A stretch of 64,000 nucleotides of DNA from Eudorina sp. 2006-703-Eu-15 (Eukaryota > Chlorophyta > Chlorophyceae > Chlamydomonadales > Volvocaceae). This document shows positions 22,501 to 36,190 of this stretch, piece after piece. The position numbers and the translations under genes were made by a program. The DNA lies in NCBI GenBank assembly GCA_003117195.1, contig BDSI01000255.1, forward strand, positions 1 through 64,000, read 5' to 3'. Within the stretch, counting starts at the first letter, position 1. Each line of letters begins with the position of its first letter. The notes beneath the pieces were generated by a model, which was not told where the DNA came from, did not search any database, and was given only the letters and a program-made list of their open reading frames with translations.

Positions 22501-25500
22501 GCGGGGTGGTGACGGCCCAGCAACAGCAGGCGACGAAGTGCACCCCCATATGGCCGCCTCACAGCCTTCCCGCTGCTTGCGAATTTATTCCCCCGACACC
22601 TTTACATGATGGCGGCCCCGCCTGCATCAATTCGCAAGCAGTACGGTCTCTCTGTGCCCCCCCGCCAGGCTGTGGAACCGTGGCGGGGGTGGTGACGGCC
22701 CAGCAACAGCAGGCGACGAAGTGCACCCCCATATGGCCGCCTCACAGCCTTCCCGCTGCTTGCGAATTAATTCCCCCGACACCTTTACATGATGGCGGCC
22801 CCGCCTGCGTCAATTCGCAAGCAGTACGGTCTCTCTGTGCCCCCCCGCCAGGCTGTGGAACCGTGGCGGGGGTGGTGACGGCCCTACAACAGCAGGCGAC
22901 GAAGTGCACCCCCATATGGCCGCCGCACAGCCTTCCCGCTGCTTGCAAATTAATTCCCCGACACCTTTACATGATGGCGGCCCCGCCTGCGTCAATTCGC
23001 AAGCAGTACGGTCTCTCTGTGCCCCCCCGCCAGGCTGTGGAACCGTGGCGGGGATGGTGACGGCCCAGCAACAGCAGGCGACGAAGTGCACCCCCATATG
23101 GCCGCCTCACAGCCTTCCCGCTGCTTGCGAATTAATTCCTCTGACACCTTTACATGATGGCGGCCCCGCCTGCGTCAATTCGCAAGCAGTACGGTCTCTC
23201 TGTGCCCCCCCGCCAGGCTGTGGAACCGTGGCGGGGTGGTGACGGCCCAGCAACAGCAGGCGACGAAGTGCACCCCCATATGGCCGCCTCACAGCCTTCC
23301 CGCTGCTTGCGAATTAATTCCCCCGACACCTTTACATGATGGCGGCCCCGCCTGCGTCAATTCGCAAGCAGTACGGTCTCTCTGTGCCCCCCCGCCAGGC
23401 TGTGGAACCGTGGCGGGGGTGGTGACGGCCCTACAACAGCAGGCGACGAAGTGCACCCCCATATGGCCGCCGCACAGCCTTCCCGCTGCTTGCGAATTAA
23501 TTCCCCGACACCTTTACATGATGGCGGCCCCGCCTGCGTCAATTCGCAAGCAGTACGGTCTCTCTGTGCCCCCCCGCCAGGCTGTGGAACCGTGGCGGGG
23601 TGGTGACGGCCCAGCAACAGCAGGCGACGAAGTGCACCCCCATATGGCCGCCTCACAGCCTTCCCGCTGCTTGCGAATTAATTCCCCCGACACCTTTACA
23701 TGATGGCGGCCCCGCCTGCGTCAATTCGCAAGCAGTACGGTCTCTCTGTGCCCCCCCGCCAGGCTGTGGAACTGTGGCGGGGTGGTGACGGCCCAGCAAC
23801 AGCAGGCGACGAAGTGCACCCCCATATGGCCGCCTCACAGCCTTCCGCTGCTTGCGAATTAATTCCCTGACACCTTTACATGATGGCGGCCCCGCCTGCG
23901 TCAATTCGCAAGCAGTACGGTCTCTCTGTGCCCCCCCGCCAGGCTGTGGAACCGTGGCGGGGTGGTGACGGCCCTACAACAGCAGGCGACGAAGTGCACC
24001 CCCATATGGCCGCCTCACAGCCTTCCCGCTGCTTGCGAATTAATTCCCCCGACACCTTTACATGATGGCGGCCCCGCCTGCGTCAATTCGCAAGCAGTAC
24101 GGTCTCTCTGTGCCCCCCCGCCAGGCTGTGGAACCGTGGCGGGGTGGTGACGGCCCAGCAACAGCAGGCGACGAAGTGCACCCCCATATGGCCGCCTCAC
24201 AGCCTTCCCGCTGCTTGCGAATTAATTCCCCGACACCTTTACATGATGGCGGCCCCGCCTGCGTCAATTCGCAAGCAGTACGGTCTCTCTGTGCCCCCCC
24301 GCCAGGCTGTGGAACCGTGGCGGGGTGGTGACGGCCCTACAACAGCAGGCGACGAAGTGCACCCCCATATGGCCGCCGCACAGCCTTCCCGCTGCTTGCG
24401 AATTAATTCCCCCGACACCTTTACATGATGGCGGCCCCGCCTGCGTCAATTCGCAAGCAGTACGGTCTCTCTGTGCCCCCCCGCCAGGCTGTGGAACCGT
24501 GGCGGGGTGGTGACGGCCCTACAACAGCAGGCGACGAAGTGCACCCCCATATGGCCGCCTCACAGCCTTCCGCTGCTTGCGAATTAATTCCCCGACACCT
24601 TTACATGATGGCGGCCCCGCCTGCGTCAATTCGCAAGCAGTACGGTCTCTCTGTGCCCCCCCGCCAGGCTGTGGAACCGTGGCGGGGTGGTGACGGCCCA
24701 GCAACAGCAGGCGACGAAGTGCACCCCCATATGGCCGCCTCACAGCCTTCCCGCTGCTTGCGAATTAATTCCCCCGACACCTTTACATGATGGCGGCCCC
24801 GCCTGCGTCAATTCGCAAGCAGTACGGTCTCTCTGTGCCCCCCCGCCAGGCTGTGGAACCGTGGCGGGGTGGTGACGGCCCTACAACAGCAGGCGACGAA
24901 GTGCACCCCCATATGGCCGCCGCACAGCCTTCCCGCTGCTTGCGAATTAATTCCCCCGACACCTTTACATGATGGCGGCCCCGCCTGCGTCAATTCGCAA
25001 GCAGTACGGTCTCTCTGTGCCCCCCCGCCAGGCTGTGGAACCGTGGCGGGGTGGTGACGGCCCAGCAACAGCAGGCGACGAAGTGCACCCCCATATGGCC
25101 GCCTCACAGCCTTCCCGCTGCTTGCGAATTAATTCCCCGACACCTTTACATGATGGCGGCCCCGCCTGCGTCAATTCGCAAGCAGTACGGTCTCTCTGTG
25201 CCCCCCCGCCAGGCTGTGGAACCGTGGCGGGGTGGTGACGGCCCAGCAACAGCAGGCGACGAAGTGCACCCCCATATGGCCGCCTCACAGCCTTCCCGCT
25301 GCTTGCGAATTAATTCCCCCGACACCTTTACATGATGGCGGCCCCGCCTGCGTCAATTCGCAAGCAGTACGGTCTCTCTGTGCCCCCCCGCCAGGCTGTG
25401 GAACCGTGGCGGGGTGGTGACGGCCCTACAACAGCAGGCGACGAAGTGCACCCCCATATGGCCGCCTCACAGCCTTCCCGCTGCTTGCGAATTAATTCCC

Positions 25501-28500
25501 CCGACACCTTTACATGATGGCGGCCCCGCCTGCGTCAATTCGCAAGCAGTACGGTCTCTCTGTGCCCCCCCGCCAGGCTGTGGAACCGTGGCGGGGTGGT
25601 GACGGCCCAGCAACAGCAGGCGACGAAGTGCACCCCCATATGGCCGCCTCACAGCCTTCCCGCTGCTTGCGAATTAATTCCCCCGACACCTTTACATGAT
25701 GGCGGCCCCGCCTGCGTCAATTCGCAAGCAGTACGGTCTCTCTGTGCCCCCCCGCCAGGCTGTGGAACCGTGGCGGGGTGGTGACGGCCCAACAGCAGGC
25801 GACGAAGTGCACCCCCATATGGCCGCCTCACAGCCTTCCCGCTGCTTGCGAATTAATTCCCCCGACACCTTTACATGATGGCGGCCCCGCCTGCGTCAAT
25901 TCGCAAGCAGTACGGTCTCTCTGTGCCCCCGCCAGGCTGTGGAACCGTGCGGGGGTGGTGACGGCCCACAACAGCAGGCGACGAAGTGCACCCCCATATG
26001 GCCGCCTCACAGCCTTCCCGCTGCTTGCGAATTAATTCCCCGACACCTTTACATGATGGGGCCCCCGCCTGCGTCAATTCGCAAGCAGTACGGTCTCTCT
26101 GTGCCCCCCCCGCCAGGCTGTGGAACCGTGCGGGGATGGTGACGGCCCAGCAACAGCAGGCGACGAAGTGCACCCCCATATGGCCGCCTCACAGCCTTCC
26201 CGCTGCTTGCGAATTAATTCCCCGACACCTTTACATGATGGCGGCCCCGCCTGCGTCAATTCGCAAGCAGTACGGTCTCTCTGTGCCCCCCCGCCAGGCT
26301 GTGGAACCGTGGCGGGGTGGTGACGGCCCAGCAACAGCAGGCGACGAAGTGCACCCCCATATGGCCGCCTCACAGCCTTCCCGCTGCTTGCGAATTAATT
26401 CCCCGACACCTTTACATGATGGCGGCCCCGCCTGCGTCAATTCGCAAGCAGTACGGTCTCTCTGTGCCCCCCCGCCAGGCTGTGGAACCGTGGCGGGGGT
26501 GGTGACGGCCCTACAACAGCAGGCGACGAAGTGCACCCCCATATGGCCGCCTCACAGCCTTCCCGCTGCTTGCGAATTAATTCCCCGACACCTTTACATG
26601 ATGGCGGCCCCGCCTGCGTCAATTCGCAAGCAGTACGGTCTCTCTGTGCCCCCCCGCCAGGCTGTGGAACCGTGGCGGGGATGGTGACGGCCCTACAACA
26701 GCAGGCGACGAAGTGCACCCCCATATGGCCGCCTCACAGCCTTCCCGCTGCTTGCGAATTAATTCCCCGACACCTTTACATGATGGCGGCCCCGCCTGCG
26801 TCAATTCGCAAGCAGTACGGTCTCTCTGTGCCCCCCGCCAGGCTGTGGAACCGTGGCGGGGTGGTGACGGCCCAGCAACAGCAGGCGACGAAGTGCACCC
26901 CCATATGGCCGCCTCACAGCCTTCCCGCTGCTTGCGAATTAATTCCCCGACACCTTTACATGATGGCGGCCCCGCCTGCGTCAATTCGCAAGCAGTACGG
27001 TCTCTCTGTGCCCCCCCGCCAGGCTGTGGAACCGTGGCGGGGGTGGTGACGGCCCAGCAACAGCAGGCGACGAAGTGCACCCCCATATGGCCGCCTCACA
27101 GCCTTCCCGCTGCTTGCGAATTAATTCCCCCGACACCTTTACATGATGGCGGCCCCGCCTGCGTCAATTCGCAAGCAGTACGGTCTCTCTGTGCCCCCCC
27201 GCCAGGCTGTGGAACCGTGGCGGGGTGGTGACGGCCCTACAACAGCAGGCGACGAAGTGCACCCCCATATGGCCGCCGCACAGCCTTCCCGCTGCTTGCG
27301 AATTAATTCCCCGACACCTTTACATGATGGCGGCCCCGCCTGCGTCAATTCGCAAGCAGTACGGTCTCTCTGTGCCCCCCCGCCAGGCTGTGGAACCGTG
27401 GCGGGGTGGTGACGGCCCAGCAACAGCAGGCGACGAAGTGCACCCCCATATGGCCGCCTCACAGCCTTCCCGCTGCTTGCGAATTAATTCCCCCGACACC
27501 TTTACATGATGGCGGCCCCGCCTGCGTCAATTCGCAAGCAGTACGGTCTCTCTGTGCCCCCCCGCCAGGCTGTGGAACCGTGGCGGGGTGGTGACGGCCC
27601 AGCAACAGCAGGCGACGAAGTGCACCCCCATATGGCCGCCTCACAGCCTTCCCGCTGCTTGCGAATTAATTCCCCGACACCTTTACATGATGGCGGCCCC
27701 GCCTGCGTCAATTCGCAAGCAGTACGGTCTCTCTGTGCCCCCCCGCCAGGCTGTGGAACCGTGGCGGGGTGGTGACGGCCCTACAACAGCAGGCGACGAA
27801 GTGCACCCCCATATGGCCGCCTCACAGCCTTCCCGCTGCTTGCGAATTAATTCCCCGACACCTTTACATGATGGCGGCCCCGCCTGCGTCAATTCGCAAG
27901 CAGTACGGTCTCTCTGTGCCCCCCCGCCAGGCTGTGGAACCGTGGCGGGGTGGTGACGGCCCAGCAACAGCAGGCGACGAAGTGCACCCCCATATGGCCG
28001 CCTCACAGCCTTCCCGCTGCTTGCGAATTAATTCCCCGACACCTTTACATGATGGCGGCCCCGCCTGCGTCAATTCGCAAGCAGTACGGTCTCTCTGTGC
28101 CCCCCCGCCAGGCTGTGGAACCGTGGCGGGGTGGTGACGGCCCAGCAACAGCAGGCGACGAAGTGCACCCCCATATGGCCGCCGCACAGCCTTCCCGCTG
28201 CTTGCGAATTAATTCCCCCGACACCTTTACATGATGGCGGCCCCGCCTGCGTCAATTCGCAAGCAGTACGGTCTCTCTGTGCCCCCCCGCCAGGCTGTGG
28301 AACCGTGGCGGGGATGGTGACGGCCCAGCAACAGCAGGCGACGAAGTGCACCCCCATATGGCCGCCTCACAGCCTTCCCGCTGCTTGCGAATTAATTCCC
28401 CCGACACCTTTACATGATGGCGGCCCCGCCTGCGTCAATTCGCAAGCAGTACGGTCTCTCTGTGCCCCCCCGCCAGGCTGTGGAACCGTGGCGGGGTGGT

Positions 28501-31500
28501 GACGGCCCAGCAACAGCAGGCGACGAAGTGCACCCCCATATGGCCGCCTCACAGCCTTCCCGCTGCTTGCGAATTAATTCCCCCGACACCTTTACATGAT
28601 GGCGGCCCCGCCTGCGTCAATTCGCAAGCAGTACGGTCTCTCTGTGCCCCCCCGCCAGGCTGTGGAACCGTGGCGGGGGTGGTGACGGCCCAGCAACAGC
28701 AGGCGACGAAGTGCACCCCCATATGGCCGCCGCACAGCCTTCCCGCTGCTTGCGAATTAATTCCCCCGACACCTTTACATGATGGCGGCCCCGCCTGCGT
28801 CAATTCGCAAGCAGTACGGTCTCTCTGTGCCCCCCGCCAGGCTGTGGAACCGTGGCGGGGATGGTGACGGCCCAGCAACAGCAGGCGACGAAGTGCACCC
28901 CCATATGGCCGCCTCACAGCCTTCCCGCTGCTTGCGAATTAATTCCCCCGACACCTTTACATGATGGCGGCCCCGCCTGCGTCAATTCGCAAGCAGTACG
29001 GTCTCTCTGTGCCCCCCCGCCAGGCTGTGGAACCGTGGCGGGGTGGTGACGGCCCAGCAACAGCAGGCGACGAAGTGCACCCCCATATGGCCGCCTCACA
29101 GCCTTCCCGCTGCTTGCAAATTAATTCCCCCGACACCTTTACATGATGGCGGCCCCGCCTGCGTCAATTCGCAAGCAGTACGGTCTCTCTGTGCCCCCCC
29201 GCCAGGCTGTGGAACCGTGGCGGGGGTGGTGACGGCCCAGCAACAGCAGGCGACGAAGTGCACCCCCATATGGCCGCCTCACAGCCTTCCCGCTGCTTGC
29301 GAATTAATTCCTCTGACACCTTTACATGATGGCGGCCCCGCCTGCGTCAATTCGCAAGCAGTACGGTCTCTCTGTGCCCCCCGCCAGGCTGTGGAACCGT
29401 GGCGGGGTGGTGACGGCCCTACAACAGCAGGCGACGAAGTGCACCCCCATATGGCCGCCTCACAGCCTTCCCGCTGCTTGCGAATTAATTCCTCTGACAC
29501 CTTTACATGATGGCGGCCCCGCCTGCGTCAATTCGCAAGCAGTACGGTCTCTCTGTGCCCCCCGCCAGGCTGTGGAACCGTGGCGGGGATGGTGACGGCC
29601 CAGCAACAGCAGGCGACGCAGTGCACCCCCATATGGCCGCCTCACAGCCTTCCCGCTGCTTGCGAATTAATTCCTCTGACACCTTTACATGATGGCGGCC
29701 CCGCCTGCGTCAATTCGCAAGCAGTACGGTCTCTCTGTGCCCCCCGCCAGGCTGTGGAACCGTGGCAGGGGTGGTGACGGCCTACAACAGCAGGCGACGA
29801 AGTGCACCCCCATATGGCCGCCTCACAGCCTTCCCGCTGCTTGCGAATTAATTCCTCTGACACCTTTACATGATGGCGGCCCCGCCTGCGTCAATTCGCA
29901 AGCAGTACGGTCTCTCTGTGCCCCCCCGCCAGGCTGTGGAACCGTGGCGGGGGTGGTGACGGCCCAGCAACAGCAGGCGACAAAGTGCACCCCCATATGG
30001 CCGCCTCACAGCCTTCCCGCTGCTTGCGAATTAATTCCCCCGACACCTTTACATGATGGCGGCCCCGCCTGCGTCAATTCGCAAGCAGTACGGTGTCTCT
30101 GTGCCCCCCGCCAGGCTGTGGAACCGTGGCAGGGCTGGTGACGGCCTTACAACAGCAGGCGACGAAGTGCACCCCCATATGGCCGCCTCACAGCCTTCCC
30201 GCTGCTTGCGAATTAATTCCTCTGACACCTTTACATGATGGCGGCCCCGCCTGCGTCAATTCGCAAGCAGTACGGTGTCTCTGTGCCCCCCCGCCAGGCT
30301 GTGGAACCGTGGCGGGGATGGTGACGGCCCAGCAACAGCAGGCGACGCAGTGCACCCCCATATGGCCGCCTCACAGCCTTCCCGCTGCTTGCGAATTAAT
30401 TCCTCTGACACCTTTACATGATGGCGGCCCCGCCTGCGTCAATTCGCAAGCAGTACGGTCTCTCTGTGCCCCCCGCCAGGCTGTGGAACCGTGGCAGGGG
30501 TGGTGACGGCCCAGCAACAGCAGGCGACGAAGTGCACCCCCATATGGCCGCCGCACAGCCTTCCCGCTGCTTGCGAATTAATTCCCCCGACACCTTTACA
30601 TGATGGCGGCCCCGCCTGCGTCAATTCGCAAGCAGTACGGTCTCTCTGTGCCCCCCCCGCCAGGCTGTGGAACTGTGGCGGGGGTGGTGACGGCCCAGCA
30701 ACAGCAGGCGACGAAGTGCACCCCCATATGGCCGCCTCACAGCCTTCCCGCTGCTTGCGAATTAATTCCCCCGACACCTTTACATGATGGTGGCCCCGCC
30801 TGCGTCAATTCGCAAGCAGTACGGTCTCTCTGTGCCCCCCGCCAGGCTGTGGAATCATGGCGGGGGTGGTGACGGCCCTACAACAGCAGGCGACGAAGTG
30901 CACCCCCATATGGCCGCCTCACAGCCTTCCCGCTGCTTGCGAATTAATTCCTCTGACACCTTTACATGATGGCGGCCCCGCCTGCGTCAATTCGCAAGCA
31001 GTACGGTCTCTCTGTGCCCCCCGCCAGGCTGTGGAACCGTGGCGGGGATGGTGACGGCCCAGCAACAGCAGGCGACAAAGTGCACCCCCATATGGCCGCC
31101 GCACAGCCTTCCCGCTGCTTGCGAATTAATTCCCCCGACACCTTTACATGATGGCGGCCCCGCCTGCGTCAATTCGCAAGCAGTACGGTCTCTCTGTGCC
31201 CCCCCGCCAGGCTGTGGAACCGTGGCAGGGGTGGTGACGGCCCAGCAACAGCAGGCGACGAAGTGCACCCCCATATGGCCGCCGCACAGCCTTCCCGCTG
31301 CTTGCGAATTAATTCCCCCGACACCTTTACATGATGGCGGCCCCGCCTGCGTCAATTCGCAAGCAGTACGGTCTCTCTGTGCCCCCCCGCCAGGCAGTGG
31401 AACCGTGGCGGGGGTGGTGACGGCCCTACAACAGCAGGCGACGAAGTGCACCCCCATATGGCCGCCTCACAGCCTTCCCGCTGCTTGCGAATTAATTCCC

Positions 31501-34146
31501 CCGACACCTTTACATGATGGTGGCCCCGCCTGCGTCAATTCGCAAGCAGTACGGTCTCTCTGTGCCCCCCCGCCAGGCTGTGGAATCATGGCGGGGGTGG
31601 TGACGGCCCTACAACAGCAGGCGACGAAGTGCACCCCCATATGGCCGCCTCACAGCCTTCCCGCTGCTTGCGAATTAATTCCTCTGATACCTTTACATGA
31701 TGGCGGCCCCGCCTGCGTCAATTCGCAAGCAGTACGGTCTCTCTGTGCCCCCCCGCCAGGCTGTGGAATCATGAGGGGGGTGGTGACGGCCCAGCAACAG
31801 CAGGCGACAAAGTGCACCCCCATATGGCCGCCGCACAGCCTTCCCACTGCTTGCGAATTAATTCCCCCGACACCTTTACATGATGGCGGCCCCGCCTGCG
31901 TCAATTCGCAAGCAGTACGGTCTCTCTGTGCCCCCCGCCAGGCTGTGGAACCGTGGCAGGGGTGGTGACGGCCCAGCAACAGCAGGCGACGAAGTGCACC
32001 CCCATATGGCCGCCTCACAGCCTTCCCGCTGCTTGCGAATTAATTCCCCCGACACCTTTACATGATGGCGGCCCCGCCTGCGTCAATTCGCAAGCAGTAC
32101 GGTCTCTCTGTGCCCCCCCCGCCAGGCAGTGGAACCGTGGCGGGGGTGGTGACGGCCCTACAACAGCAGGCGACGAAGTGCACCCCCATATGGCCGCCTC
32201 ACAGCCTTCCCGCTGCTTGCGAATTAATTCCCCCGACACCTTTACATGATGGTGGCCCCGCCTGCATCAATTCGCAAGCAGTACGGTCTCTCTGTGCCCC
32301 CCCGCCAGGCTGTGGAATCATGGCGGGGGTGGTGACGGCCCTACAACAGCAGGCGACGAAGTGCACCCCCATATGGCCGCCTCACAGCCTTCCCGCTGCT
32401 TGCGAATTAATTCCTCTGATACCTTTACATGATGGCGGCCCCGCCTGCGTCAATTCGCAAGCAGTACGGTCTCTCTGTGCCCCCCCGCCAGGCTGTGGAA
32501 TCATGGCGGGGGTGGTGACGGCCCAGCAACAGCAGGCGACAAAGTGCACCCCCATATGGCCGCCGCACAGCCTTCCCGCTGCTTGCGAATTAATTCCCCC
32601 GACACCTTTACATGATGGCGGCCCCGCCTGCGTCAATTCGCAAGCAGTACGGTCTCTCTGTGCCCCCCCGCCAGGCAGTGGAACCGTGGCGGGGTGGTGA
32701 CGGCCCTACAACAGCAGGCGACGAAGTGCACCCCCATATGGCCGCCTCACAGCCTTCCCGCTGCTTGCGAATTAATTCCCCCGACACCTTTACATGATGG
32801 TGGCCCCGCCTGCATCAATTCGCAAGCAGTACGGTCTCTCTGTGCCCCCCCGCCAGGCTGTGGAATCATGGCGGGGGTGGTGACGGCCCTACAACAGCAG
32901 GCGACGAAGTGCACCCCCATATGGCCGCCTCACAGCCTTCCCGCTGCTTGCGAATTAATTCCTCTGATACCTTTACATGATGGCGGCCCCGCCTGCGTCA
33001 ATTCGCAAGCAGTACGGTCTCTCTGTGCCCCCCCGCCAGGCTGTGGAATCATGGCGGGGGTGGTGACGGCCCAGCAACAGCAGGCGACAAAGTGCACCCC
33101 CATATGGCCGCCGCACAGCCTTCCCGCTGCTTGCAAATTAATTCCTCTGACACCTTTACATGATGGCGGCCCCGCCTGCGTCAATTCGCAAGCAGTACGG
33201 TCTCTCTGTGCCCCCCCGCCAGGCTGTGGAACCGTGGCGGGGATGGTGACGGCCCAGCAACAGCAGGCGACAAAGTGCACCCCCATATGGCCGCCTCACA
33301 GCCTTCCCGCTGCTTGCAAACTAATTCCCCCGACACCTTTACATGATGGCGGCCCCGCCTGCGTCAATTCGCAAGCAGTACGGTGTCTCTGTGCCCCCCC
33401 GCCAGGCTGTGGAACCGTGGCGGGGATGGTGACGGCCCAGCAACAGCAGGCGACGAAGTGCACCCCCATATGGCCGCCTCACAGCCTTCCCGCTGCTTGC
33501 GAATTAATTCCTCTGACACCTTTACATGATGGCGGCCCCGCCTGCGTCAATTCGCAAGCAGTACGGTCTCTCTGTGCCCCCCCGCCAGGCTGTGGAACCG
33601 TGGCAGGGGTGGTGACGGCCCAGCAACAGCAGGCGACAAAGTGCACCCCCATATGGCCGCCGCACAGCCTTCCCGCTGCTTGCAAATTAATTCCCCCGAC
33701 ACCTTTACATGATGGCGGCCCCGCCTGCGTCAATTCGCAAGCAGTACGGTCTCTCTGTGCCCCCCCGCCAGGCTGTGGAACCGTGGCGGGGGTGGTGACG
33801 GCCTTACAACAGCAGGCGACGAAGTGCACCCCCATATGGCCGCCTCACAGCCTTCCCGCTGCTTGCGAATAAATTCCTCTGACACCTTTACATGATGGCG
33901 GCCCCGCCTGCGTCAATTCGCAAGCAGTACGGCCTCTCTGTGCCCCCCCGCCAGGCTGTGGAACCGTGGCGGGGATGGTGACGGCCCAGCAACAGCAGGT
34001 GACGCAGTGCACCCCCATATGGCCGCCTCACAGCCTTCCCGCTGCTTGCGAATTAATTCCTCTGACACCTTTACATGATGGCGGCCCCGCCTGCGTCAAT
34101 TCGCAAGCAGTACGGTGTCTCTGTGCCCCCCGCCAGGCTGTGGAAC
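13536..34146. repeat. about 183-bp satellite array, segment 1
   Basis: About 113 head-to-tail copies. Landmarks per unit are CCCAGCAACAGCAGGCGAC, GTGCACCCCCATATGGCCGC, CTGCTTGCGAATTAATTC, GACACCTTTACATGATGG, CAATTCGCAAGCAGTACGG and CAGGCTGTGGAACCGTGG. Most variation lies in C/G homopolymers and in a few paired alternatives (GCCTCAC/GCCGCAC, CCCAGCAAC/CCTACAAC, CCCCCGAC/CCTCTGAC). A period of 183 is 61 codons, so long frames stay open on both strands (735 codons at 18757-20964). They have no non-repeat context and are not called as genes. Confidence 0.98.
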
Positions 34147-34593
34147 TGTAGAAGGGTGGAAGTGCTCCGGTACTGGGGACAAGGGGCCTCGGGTGTAACA
34201 CTTAACAGTTACAAGCTTGGTTGTCTGAGAGTCAAGGGGAATCAAGGATAATCGTCCGGAATGGCCTGGGGGCCACTTAAATAGCGTTCCATGTCGTACA
34301 CACTCCAGGAGGGGCCCTCGGACACTCGGGCCCTTCAATGACTAACCAAAGATGCCAAACGGATAGCCGGCGGATCGACGGGTCTATCCATACTCGACAG
34401 CTATGGTTACAACCAGTTTCGCTTCGACGGACCTTCCATCCGTCTCGCTACATATACGTGCTACTTCCAACACAGGAAATCGTGTTGCTTGCGGAAGCGT
34501 TAAGGTAACAAAGTCATGGTCCAAAGGTCGCGGGATCGATCCCCGCACGAAGCGATCGCAGGTTTATAACTATTTTGATAGCATCCTGCTACA
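34147..34593 (-). repeat. 3' LTR (447 bp)
   Basis: Starts TGTAGAAGGGTGG and ends CATCCTGCTACA on the plus strand, flanked on its left by GGAAC. It matches 40032-40474 with scattered substitutions and small indels. Confidence 0.95.
34485..34560 (+). other. tRNA-like segment inside the LTR
   Basis: Contains a 5-bp stem with 7-nt loop, GCGGG-ATCGATC-CCCGC, preceded by GTCTAAAGGTC-like sequence (here GTCCAAAGGTC). This resembles the variable loop and T-arm of an elongator tRNA-Met. GATCGATCC fits the Pol III B-box pattern GWTCRANNC. The 5' half does not fold as a full tRNA by eye. A matching copy is at 40366-40442. Confidence 0.35.
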
Positions 34594-34606
34594 CCATCCC
34601 CCCTCT
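34594..34606 (-). other. polypurine tract
   Basis: Read on the minus strand, AGAGGGGGGATGG lies immediately upstream of the 3' LTR. This is the expected place and composition for the plus-strand primer. Confidence 0.8.
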
Positions 34607-34702
34607 ACGAAGGGTTGCATCCTCGCAACTGACACACACAGATCAGCAACACACAACGGCAGCAGGCAAGATGACGCGCTCGCATTCGCATGATATCCTA
34701 AT

Positions 34703-36190
34703 TTAGCTCTTTTTTGAGCGCACGTTGGCGCGGGTCTTGACGGCCTGCGCGGGCCTGGGGTTCTCCTTCTCAAACTGGGCGACAAGCTCTGGCACATCAG
34801 CGCGCAGGGTCGCCTCGTCGATGTAGAGGTTCTCGTGAACGTCATATCCCTTGAACTTGACCAGATAGGAGACCTTGTTCGTGATCGGGGTGATGTTGCG
34901 CTTGAGAATGGCTTCTACCTCGTAGAACAGGTCGCCGGTGTCGTTGATGATCGGCTCGGTGGAGCCTGAGTCCTTGTCTCTGGGCGGGAATTTGGGCTCA
35001 GACAGATACGGGCGTACCTGACTGATGTTCACAACTGGGTGGATCCGCATGTGGGCCGGCAACTTGAGCTTGATCGCATTGCGGGACACCACTGACTCGA
35101 CCTCGAGAGGACCGATGTACCGCGGGTTGAACTTGGTCCGGGACGTTTGCGTCAGCAGGCACAGGTTTGCGGTTGTCAGCAGAACCTTGTCACCCGGCTT
35201 GTAGCGTACGTCCTTGCGCTTGATGTTCACGTGGCGGGCCTGTCGCATTTGCGCGGCGCGCACGTGTGCCTTTGCGATTGCTAGGGCATGTTCTCGGGCA
35301 AGCATGAAGTCGGTGACTGCCACGTTCGCTGGCTCCCAGTTCGGGTGCGATTCCAGCAGTGACAGTGGGGTCTTGGGCTCAAAGCCAAGCACCAGACGGA
35401 AGGGTGAGTACCCCGTCGATGCCTGGACAGACGAGTTGTAGGCAAACTCGAGTGAGGAGAGGAGGTCACACCAGTTGTTCTGGGTGGCGTCCACATAGTG
35501 CCGAAGCATCTCCTCCAAGGTGCGATTCGCACGCTCGGTCTGCCCATCTGTCTGTGGGTGGTTCGCCGTGGACATGGCCAGCTCTGTACCCGACAAGGAG
35601 AACAGAGTCTGCCAGAAGGTGCTTGTGAACTTGGGATCTCGGTCAGACACAATGCTGTCGGGGTGGCCAAACATGGTGAAGATCCAATCATGCGCCACCT
35701 CGGCCAGGTACTCGGCCGTGATGTCCGTCTTGCAAGGGATCAGCCGAATCATCTTGCTCAGCCGATCGACGAACACAGCAATTGCGTCATCGCCTCGGTG
35801 TGACTTGGGCAGTTGCGTGATCAGATCCATCGAAATGGACTGCCACGGTCTCTCGGGGATCGGCAGCGGTTGGGCTTTGCCCGGCACCTTGCCATGCCTG
35901 GGTTTCATACGCTGGCAGGACGGGCATGTGTCGACGTAGCGTCGAACATCATGGTCCATGCGCGGCCAGTGAAAAGCGCGGCGCAGGCGGGCCACGGTCT
36001 TGTCACGGCCAAGATGGCCAGCCAGAGGAATGTCATGCGCCTCGTGTAGCAACTTGGCGCGTAGACCTGGGATATCTGGAATCACCAAGCGTGCACGCAG
36101 GGCACCTGGGGGCTCGAAGTAGAGCAGCCCGTTGTACAGCTTGTACGGCGACTCGGGATTGGACAAGGCGGAGCTGCATGTATTCAGCAT
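34703..36190 (-). CDS. pol: chromovirus integrase with C-terminal chromodomain (second part of pol)
   Basis: Inserts element cDNA into chromosomes. The 495-codon frame has an HHCC zinc-binding region (His 49/52/59, Cys 89 and Cys 92 in TCPSCQ) and a catalytic D,D35E core: D122 in SMDLI, D183 in VSDRD, E219 in [12 protein letters not shown]. It ends in a chromodomain (about 420-480) with YLVKFKGYD, the hallmark of chromoviruses, which often target heterochromatin marked by histone methylation. Insertion in satellite DNA fits that habit. It is not in frame with the upstream pol part: a single-base shift near 36170 separates them, just after RNase H. This may be inactivation or a sequencing error. 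The true N-terminus is not the first Met of this frame. Confidence 0.9.
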   Translation of the reverse strand: MLNTCSSALSNPESPYKLYNGLLYFEPPGALRARLVIPDIPGLRAKLLHEAHDIPLAGHLGRDKTVARLRRAFHWPRMDHDVRRYVDTCPSCQRMKPRHGKVPGKAQPLPIPERPWQSISMDLITQLPKSHRGDDAIAVFVDRLSKMIRLIPCKTDITAEYLAEVAHDWIFTMFGHPDSIVSDRDPKFTSTFWQTLFSLSGTELAMSTANHPQTDGQTERANRTLEEMLRHYVDATQNNWCDLLSSLEFAYNSSVQASTGYSPFRLVLGFEPKTPLSLLESHPNWEPANVAVTDFMLAREHALAIAKAHVRAAQMRQARHVNIKRKDVRYKPGDKVLLTTANLCLLTQTSRTKFNPRYIGPLEVESVVSRNAIKLKLPAHMRIHPVVNISQVRPYLSEPKFPPRDKDSGSTEPIINDTGDLFYEVEAILKRNITPITNKVSYLVKFKGYDVHENLYIDEATLRADVPELVAQFEKENPRPAQAVKTRANVRSKKS

